This document shows, one piece after another, positions 37,873 through 43,688 of a stretch of DNA of 64,000 bases. This DNA comes from CBDATA01 sp965215615 (lineage in GTDB: Bacteria; Acidobacteriota; Vicinamibacteria; Marinacidobacterales; Marinacidobacteraceae). Below the pieces are notes generated by a model that saw only the letters and a program-made list of their open reading frames with translations, did no database searches and was not told where the DNA came from. Both the position numbers and the translations under genes were made by a program. Each line of letters begins with the position of its first letter. Within the stretch, counting starts at the first letter, position 1. The stretch spans positions 372,001-436,000 of the forward strand of contig OZ244068.1 of NCBI GenBank assembly GCA_965215615.1. The letters are read 5' to 3'.

Positions 37873-38319
37873 CTACTTGCCGATCGTTACCTGAACGTGC
37901 CGCAACGCGTCTGCCGGCCGAAGGATCTGGATCCCGCGATGGGGATGATGTTCCAGAACGCCCTTGTCTCCGGTGACAAGGATGTCGGCATCGGCTGCGA
38001 CCGCCGTCGCTATCACGAAGTCGTCGTCCGGATCCGATTTTACAACTGGTTCGATGGTGTCCAGGCAAACGACCTGCGTTGCGAGGCGATAGCGAAGCGT
38101 CAGATCCACGGAGGCACTGCCACGCACGTCGAGCAGGTGGGCGAACTTCCCACGTCGCAGGACTCCCGCAAGTTCCAGAAGAAGTCGTTCGCTGCTGAAG
38201 AGACGCACTTCCTCACGCTCTCCAAGCAGGAACAATTCCCGCGGAACCCCATGAGTGATCAGCGCCGAAACGACGACGTTCGTGTCAAGAACCAGCCGCA
38301 CGCTCGCGCATCTCCGCAC
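37873..38319 (-). CDS. PIN-family toxin (COG1569 type)
   Basis: A 148-residue PIN protein with RLVLDTNVVVSALITHGVPR (first Asp), FSSERLLLELAGVLRRGKF, and DPDDDFVIATAVAADADILV with GDKGVLEH (acidic cluster), matching the PIN family often annotated as a toxin-antitoxin toxin component. ATG 38319 overlaps the antitoxin by 35 bp; a GTG at 38301 directly before the conserved strand would reduce this to 17 bp and is plausible. Confidence 0.82.
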   Translation of the reverse strand: MRRCASVRLVLDTNVVVSALITHGVPRELFLLGEREEVRLFSSERLLLELAGVLRRGKFAHLLDVRGSASVDLTLRYRLATQVVCLDTIEPVVKSDPDDDFVIATAVAADADILVTGDKGVLEHHPHRGIQILRPADALRHVQVTIGK

Positions 38320-38560
38320 GCACAGCCCTTACTTCTTCCTGAATTTCTTCCAACGTGGGCGGAGGTTCCTTGGGGGCGAGCAATCGGTCGGCCGTGCGAA
38401 TGACATCCCTGACCATGTAGCGCCGGAGGCTGTCCCGGAGGATGGTTGCCATGTCCTCGGCGGCCTCGGGAGCGAGGAGACCGGCATCCCTGAAGTCGTT
38501 AGCCAGATCGTCGGGAACAGCGAGAGTGAATTTGGTCACGGGGCACACGGCAGGGTTCAA
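38285..38560 (-). CDS. Antitoxin partner of the COG1569 PIN toxin
   Basis: A 91-residue acidic protein: KFTLAVPDDLANDFRDAG, ATILRDSLRRYMVRDVIRTA and a helical tail EEIQEEVRAVRAEMRERA. The arrangement (small helical protein immediately upstream of and overlapping a COG1569 PIN gene) identifies it as the cognate antitoxin. No close named family is recognised. Confidence 0.65.
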   Translation of the reverse strand: MNPAVCPVTKFTLAVPDDLANDFRDAGLLAPEAAEDMATILRDSLRRYMVRDVIRTADRLLAPKEPPPTLEEIQEEVRAVRAEMRERAAGS

Positions 38561-38578
38561 CCCGACCGGTGTCTCACT

Positions 38579-38650
38579 CTAGCACCCGGCTCGGCCCCGC
38601 TCACCGACTTCCTGAGCGGTGATGACGATGCGATCGGCTGTCGTCTTCCT
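38579..38650 (-). pseudogene. AbrB-type antitoxin, C-terminal fragment
   Basis: About 22 codons on the minus strand read ADRIVITAQEVGERGRA and a stop at 38579. This closely follows NRILITAQEVRDRGR of the intact AbrB protein at 36641-36907. No upstream part is present because the recombinase gene begins there on the other strand. It is a relic of a further toxin-antitoxin locus. Confidence 0.45.
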
Positions 38651-39517
38651 ATGGCGAACCCTATCCGTATGGCAAAACCGGACATCCTCTTCGAAATGTT
38701 CGCCGCCGAGGTGTTCCGCAGCCGCGCGAATCGCTGGAAGCCGGGAACACTCGCCGTCAACCGGTCCTATTTCCGCACCCGCATTCTTCCGTGGTTTCGG
38801 GGGCGTCCGGTAGCCGCGATCACCCGCGGCGAAATCGAGCGCTGGTTCGCGTCGCTCCACGAAACCCCGGCCGCCGCGAACCGCTCGCTGCCGATCCTTT
38901 CGGGGATCCTCCGCGAGGCCGAAGTCTTCGGACACCGCCCGGCCGACTCCAACCCGTGCGTCGGGCTCAGGCGGTACCGGGAGCAGGCGCGGGAGCGGTT
39001 CCTCTCGCTCGCCGAGGCCCATCGGCTCGGGGCCGCGCTCGACCGCCGGCAGAAATCCGCGCCCATTCCGACCGCCGCGATCCGGCTGTTGCTGTTGACC
39101 GGCTGCCGCCAGGGAGAGGTCCGCGCTATCGAGTGGCGCGACTACCGCGAGGGGAAGCTCTACCTGCGCGACAGCAAATCCGGGCCGCGCACCGTCTGGC
39201 TCTCGTCCCATGCGCGCAAGGTGCTCGACCGGCTCCCGCGAAGCTCTCGGTGGGTCTTGCCAGGTCCGCTGCGGGCGGCGACGCTCGACCGGTTCTGGCG
39301 GAGCCTCCGCATCGAGGCGGGCATCCCGGACGTGCGGCTTCACGACCTGCGCCACAGCTACGCGAGCTTCGCGCTGCGGGGTGGAGAGTCGCTGCCCACC
39401 ATCGGCCGCCTGCTCGGGCACCGGAACCCGGAGACCACGCTCCGGTACGCGCACGCCGCCGACGGAATGCTCCGGGAAGCAGTCGAGGCAGTGGGCGCGG
39501 ATCTGAATGTCCGGTGA
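38651..39517 (+). CDS. Tyrosine recombinase/integrase 1
   Basis: A 288-residue phage-type integrase. A core-binding domain (about 1-110) is followed by a catalytic domain with the full set of residues: Arg in LLLTGCRQGEVRAIEW, Lys in LRDSKSGPRTV, His-x-x-Arg in RLHDLRHSYASFALRGG, His in LLGHRNPETTLRYAH with the nucleophilic Tyr at its end. ATG 38651. Its stop overlaps the start of a second recombinase. Both lie between the inverted methylase repeats. Confidence 0.9.
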   Translation: MANPIRMAKPDILFEMFAAEVFRSRANRWKPGTLAVNRSYFRTRILPWFRGRPVAAITRGEIERWFASLHETPAAANRSLPILSGILREAEVFGHRPADSNPCVGLRRYREQARERFLSLAEAHRLGAALDRRQKSAPIPTAAIRLLLLTGCRQGEVRAIEWRDYREGKLYLRDSKSGPRTVWLSSHARKVLDRLPRSSRWVLPGPLRAATLDRFWRSLRIEAGIPDVRLHDLRHSYASFALRGGESLPTIGRLLGHRNPETTLRYAHAADGMLREAVEAVGADLNVR

Positions 39518-40560
39518 AGACGGTGCCGACGTTCGGCGCGTTCGTGGCGGGTGCCTGGCGGGAGGCGTGCCACGAGCGGACCCGGCCGTCCACCCGGACC
39601 CGCGTGGAGGGCCTGCTGCGGACGCAACTGCTCCCCCACTTCGGGGACATCCCGCTGGACCGGATTTTCCCGCTCGCGGTGCGGCGCTGGTTCGAGGAAT
39701 ACAGCCGGGTCGCGCCCGCCGGGGCGAACCGCGCCCTCGACGTGCTCCGCCAGATTTTCAACTTCGGGATCGCGAGCGGCCATCTCGCGGCCAACCCCGC
39801 CCGAAGCCTCCGGCGGAACCCCCGCCCCGGCCAGACCCGGTTCCTGTCCCGGCCGGAAATCCGGCGGCTCCATGCCGCGCTCGATGCCCACCGCGGACGC
39901 GGGTCCGGCGAACAACAGGTGGAGATCATCCGGCTGCTTCTGCTGACCGGATGCCGGAAGGGCGAGATCGCGGGGCTCCGCTGGTCCGAAGTGGGCGAGG
40001 ACGCGCTCCACCTGACCGATTCCAAGACCGGCCCCCGCCGGGTGCTGCTGAACGCCGCCGCCCGGAGAATTCTGGACCGCCAGCCCCGGACCGGGAGCGT
40101 CTGGGTCTTCCCGTCGCGGTCGGATCCGTCGCGGCCGCGGCCCCTCGAACTCTCGCTCTGGCGGAAGGTCCGCCGGGAAGCGGGCATCCCGGATGTTCGC
40201 CTCCACGATCTGCGGCATACCTTCGCGAGCCACGCGGTGATGCGGGGCGCGCCGCTGCCGGTGGTGTCCCGGCTGCTCGGGCACAGCAAGCCGCGGATGA
40301 CCCTTCGCTACGCGCACGTCAGCGACCGGGAGACGGAAGCGGCGGCGGAGCGGGTTGGCCGGGCCATCGCGGCGGCGCTCGCGGGCAAGACGAAGCAGGA
40401 ATCGCGAAGCGTCCGCGCTCGCGAACTCAGCCCTGAAATACTCGACCGGCTCGATGGCGGCCCGCTGTTCGTGACCCGGGACGGCCGGCGGGTGGCGGTG
40501 CTTTCGAGCGTGGCCGACTGGCGGAAGCGGGTCGAGGTGGACCGGAGTCCGACGGGATGA
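39514..40560 (+). CDS. Tyrosine recombinase/integrase 2 with extra C-terminal tail
   Basis: A 348-residue recombinase from GTG 39514, overlapping the first by four bases. All catalytic positions are present: LLLTGCRKGEIAGLRW, LTDSKTGPRRVLL, RLHDLRHTFASHAVMRG, LLGHSKPRMTLRYAHV. After the catalytic Tyr, about 70 residues continue and include GGPLFVTRDGRRVAVLSSVA, which resembles the Phd/YefM antitoxin strand pattern. Two tandem integrases are often seen in recombinase modules; partner or site is not evident. Confidence 0.88.
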   Translation: MKTVPTFGAFVAGAWREACHERTRPSTRTRVEGLLRTQLLPHFGDIPLDRIFPLAVRRWFEEYSRVAPAGANRALDVLRQIFNFGIASGHLAANPARSLRRNPRPGQTRFLSRPEIRRLHAALDAHRGRGSGEQQVEIIRLLLLTGCRKGEIAGLRWSEVGEDALHLTDSKTGPRRVLLNAAARRILDRQPRTGSVWVFPSRSDPSRPRPLELSLWRKVRREAGIPDVRLHDLRHTFASHAVMRGAPLPVVSRLLGHSKPRMTLRYAHVSDRETEAAAERVGRAIAAALAGKTKQESRSVRARELSPEILDRLDGGPLFVTRDGRRVAVLSSVADWRKRVEVDRSPTG

Positions 40561-40772
40561 TCCGAAACGGCTACGCTGGTCGCGGGAATCTCAAGGTGGC
40601 TCAGAAAACTGCGTCCCGCACCGAACACACCCACCTGGGGTCCGTGGAAACCATGGTGCTCACCAAGGACGAGGCATTGCGCTTCCTGCGTGCTCTGGCC
40701 AATCCACCGCGACCGAACGATCGCCTTCGCGCGGCGCTGGAAGAGCATTCCCGCCGCGTCGTTTCGCGCTGA
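40557..40772 (+). pseudogene. DUF1778/TacA-type antitoxin, C-terminal remnant
   Basis: A 71-residue reading whose last 40 residues (TMVLTKDEALRFLRALANPP and RPNDRLRAALEEH) look like the toxin-binding tail of DUF1778 antitoxins. The preceding 27 residues have no RHH domain, so the DNA-binding half is missing. No GNAT toxin follows. Its start overlaps the stop of recombinase 2. Confidence 0.5.
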
Positions 40773-40884
40773 CCGGCCCCGAAGCAGCGGATAGCCTCGC
40801 CCCACAGCGGCGCGGTACCCCTGAGGGATGGCGAATATCGGCACCATCGAAGTGGCACGCGTGCCTGCGGCTCCTCGATCAACC

Positions 40885-41490
40885 GCTCGCCCGGCGAGCC
40901 TGGAGAGAGCCAGCTCGAATCCCTCCTTTGGTGTGCATTCGAGTCGGATCCTCTCGAAGATGGAATGGATCATCCGGCAGATCGAATCCTCGCCGAGAGC
41001 CTGAAAAAAGACACCGCGATTCCGGTTCTCGGGTGGATCGGCGAGTGGTGCACAGACATCGCGGAGCCCACATTTGCGGCATCCGTACTGCAATGCGTGG
41101 CACGGCAGCCGCGTCCTGGCGTACGGAACTCGTAAGGCGAGGTCTCGCAACATCACAGGTTGAAATCCGGGACGCAGCGGCGAAGGCTGCCGATTCCTGG
41201 AAGGACGACGAAGCTCTGCTAGCAGGCTGTGGAGAAACTGGCGTGAGCACCGAGACGGGTGAGGCGCCCGTCTGACATGGCGCGTGAGGGAGCCATAGCA
41301 GCGCTATTTCGACCGAAACGCAACGAAGAGCGAGCCTCCAGGCGAGCGTTCAGACGGGATGCATCGCTCGTCGAATGCCGCGTTAGTTTTTCCACAGCCT
41401 GCTAATCCTCGAAAACCACCGGGAGGCCGTACCGTGGCTGGCGGCCTTCATCCGGGATGTCGTCGCCGACTGGCGCTGGCATCGGGAGCG
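40885..41490 (+). pseudogene. Hypothetical helical-repeat protein, frameshifted and split by MITE
   Basis: Three pieces in order read as one protein: LESLLWCAFESDPLEDGMDH to VLQCVARQPRPG (frame broken near 41130), then WRTELVRRGLATSQVEIRDA to DDEALL ending at 41220, then, after the MITE, ILENHREAVPWLAAFIRDVV from 41403. With the MITE and one TA removed, the last two pieces join exactly in frame. I recall similar short alpha-helical hypothetical proteins but no named function. The 5' end is not clear. Confidence 0.6.
41220..41404. mobile_element. 181-bp MITE with 18-bp inverted repeats and TA duplication
   Basis: Body 41222-41402, flanked by TA at 41220-41221 and 41403-41404. The ends are GCAGGCTGTGGAGAAACT and, inverted, GCAGGCTGTGGAAAAACT (17 of 18 match). 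It has no coding capacity. A TA duplication is the habit of the IS630/Tc1-mariner superfamily, so it was probably moved in trans by such a transposase. Removing it restores the reading frame of the interrupted gene. Confidence 0.8.
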
Positions 41491-41505
41491 GATCGCATCG
41501 AAACC

Positions 41506-41817
41506 ATGGACCTCGTCTGGCTTCACGAGGAAGACCTGCGGGGCGATGGACAGGCCGTCAGCAGGCAAAGAGGCCGAACGGGAGTGGAGGACTTGGCTTC
41601 GAAACATGTCGATATCGGACGTTTGGACCATGAGCGCCTCGAGAAGGTCGCCCGTCGGGTCGTTGCCGCCATCGCTGCTGGTCGGTGTCGGTCCTTCGAG
41701 CGATCTCGTGTCGCGCTGGCGCTTGAGGAAGCTGTCCGTATCGGGCGCGTACCGCTCCACATCCTTTCGCCCAAAGTGCGCGCGGCCATGATGGGAGGGA
41801 CCGGGGTTTCCTTTTGA
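41506..41817 (+). other. Unassigned reading between MITE-split gene and AAA ATPase
   Basis: The clearest reading here is 103 codons from ATG 41506 to 41817, with a helical C-terminal part (RLEKVARRVVAAIAAG, ERSRVALALEEAVRIGRVPL). I do not recognise it, and an overlapping reading exists on the other strand. Given the decay around it, it may be a remnant rather than a gene. Confidence 0.25.
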
Positions 41818-41851
41818 GCGTTCGGGACGCATCCCCTGCTACGCTCGGGGC

Positions 41852-42903
41852 GTGTCGGTCACAGCCAATCCCTTCCAGCCGGGGGCTGGTGCTCGTCCGC
41901 CGCTGCTAGCCGGTCGCGAGGACGAGCTTCGGCTCGCGAATGAACTGCTCGACGCGCTGGAAGAGGGACGACGGCCCGCGCAGGGAATCCTCTTCTGTGG
42001 GCCGCGCGGAAACGGCAAGACAGTCTTGCTGGCCCGGATCCGGGAGGATGCCCGCGGTCGCGGGCTGCGCGTCGGAGATTTGCCGGTCGCGGCGCTTCGC
42101 AGCCCTGAAGCGCTTGCTCCGAAATGAGGCGCGCTGGCGAGGAACCCGAGCGGAACCCCTCGGTCCTGCTGCGGCGCTGGATCCGGGAAGAATCCTCTCC
42201 ACTCGTGATCCTGCTGGACGAGGCGGCCGCCTTCGAGCCGGAAGGTGGCCGCGCTTTCTTCGAGGCGGTTCAGTTGGCACTGGGCGAAGAGCTGCCGTTC
42301 GCGCTCGTTGTGGCCGGAACACCCGACGCGCCCCGTGCGCTGCGACGGGCCGGAACTTTCACCGAGCGGGCGCTCTCACGAGTCCCGATCGGACGTCTCG
42401 CGCGCCCGGCAGCGATCCGGGCACTGGCCGAACCCGCGGAGTCCGCCGGTCGTCCGTTTGACCCGGAAGCAGCGGACTCCCTCGCGAGCGAGGCGCAGGA
42501 CTACCCCTACTTCGTGCAACTGCTCGGTCGAGCTGCCTGGAAGCAGGCGGAGTCCACGGGTGACTCCGGGGTCGGCATGGCGGCGGCGCGCCGGGGGATC
42601 GAGACGGTTCGCCGGGACATCCAGTGTTTCTACGGCGAACGCTATGCCGAGGCCCGCGAACGGTCGGTCCACCGAACCCTTGTCCCACTTGCAAAGCTGA
42701 TGAAGGCGCACGGGGGGAAACTGGATGATGCCGCCCTCGACGGATTCCTGGCGGCCGAGGCCCCACCGGACGGAGAAGCCCGGTTGCTACAAACACTCAC
42801 TGATCTCGGCGTGCTGTGGGAAGCCGAAACGGCGATTTGGGAAATGGGCATTCCGAGCTTCGCGGACCATGTCCTGGAGCGGTCGGGCGCGCCGGGACGC
42901 TGA
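41852..42903 (+). pseudogene. AAA ATPase split in two by deletion and frame change
   Basis: The first part (GTG 41852 to 42127) has PLLAGREDELRLANELLDAL and Walker A GILFCGPRGNGKTVLLARI. The second part (42124-42903, different frame) has Walker B SSPLVILLDEAAAFEP, the sensor-like FALVVAGTPDAPRALRRAG and a C-terminal winged-helix-like region. These are halves of one AAA_16-type ATPase; about 80 residues between Walker A and B appear to be missing. The halves overlap as ATGA, so two polypeptides could be made, but function is doubtful. Confidence 0.65.
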
Positions 42904-42936
42904 CGAAGAGACCGGAGGTTCGGGTCTGGTTCCGCG

Positions 42937-43521
42937 TCAGCTATCGAGGGGCTGACCGGTCAAGCGGAGTAGCTCATCGCGAAGCAGAACCCAGAGAACC
43001 GCCTGAATGTCCGGTTTGAGCGCACCGGTACGGTAGGCCTCCCGGGCGATTCTGGCCACCCAGGCCTCCGGAAGCTCCTGCTCCACGTAGTCTCGGGCGA
43101 TCTCCTCGATCTGGTAGGGCTCCTTGCCTTCTGCGCGGGACAGGAGGCCAGGTGCCAACTCCTTCGCTCCCCTCTCGGCCTCGATCGCCTTCGCGAACTC
43201 CTCCCCGCGCTCGGTAAGGCGGACCGGGCTCTGTCCTTCGGTTGTAATCGGCCCACCGAGTCGATGCAGAATGACTTCCACCGCTCTCTTCAGGAAGCCG
43301 ACGTCCGTCTTCAGGTTACCGACATCCGTCTTCAGGTTACCGACATCCGTCTTCAGTTCGCTGACATCCGTCTTCAGTTCGCTGACATCCGTCTTCAGTT
43401 CGCTGACATCCGTCTTCAGGGCAGCGAGATCCTTGTTCACGCCGCTCGCCCACCATGCAGCCCTCCAGATGATCGCGCCGATCGCGAGGTAAACCGCGAT
43501 CGGAGTCACCCAGCCGAGCAT
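42937..43521 (-). CDS. Membrane-anchored coiled-coil protein with heptad repeats
   Basis: A 194-residue protein with one N-terminal membrane segment (VTPIAVYLAIGAIIWRAAWW), then six copies of a seven-residue unit LKTDVSE / LKTDVGN forming a coiled coil (about residues 34-75), then a helical cytosolic part (RLTERGEEFAKAIEAERGA). No enzyme motif is visible. Similar small proteins with variable LKTDV repeats are widespread hypotheticals. It is convergent with the split AAA gene and divergent from the methylase gene. Confidence 0.65.
   Translation of the reverse strand: MLGWVTPIAVYLAIGAIIWRAAWWASGVNKDLAALKTDVSELKTDVSELKTDVSELKTDVGNLKTDVGNLKTDVGFLKRAVEVILHRLGGPITTEGQSPVRLTERGEEFAKAIEAERGAKELAPGLLSRAEGKEPYQIEEIARDYVEQELPEAWVARIAREAYRTGALKPDIQAVLWVLLRDELLRLTGQPLDS
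43300..43420. repeat. 21-bp tandem repeat coding coiled-coil heptads
   Basis: About 5.7 units of a 21-bp sequence (type GACATCCGTCTTCAGTTCGC, plus one base) in two variants: two GGTTACC-ending units, then three TTCGCT-ending ones. Each unit encodes one heptad, so copy number changes keep the frame and only lengthen or shorten the coiled coil. Confidence 0.9.
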
Positions 43522-43688
43522 CCGTAGAATCTACACCAGAACGCAGCGCCGTGCCGGGCGGGTCTCGAAGCGGTTCTTGATGTCGGCAGCATCGTGACGA
43601 ATGTGTCCAGCTGGCCATTCTGTGTCATGTTTCTTCTGCGAGCCGGTTTCGGGACAGGTAGCGTTGTGACACGATCCGCGCCGCGCGT

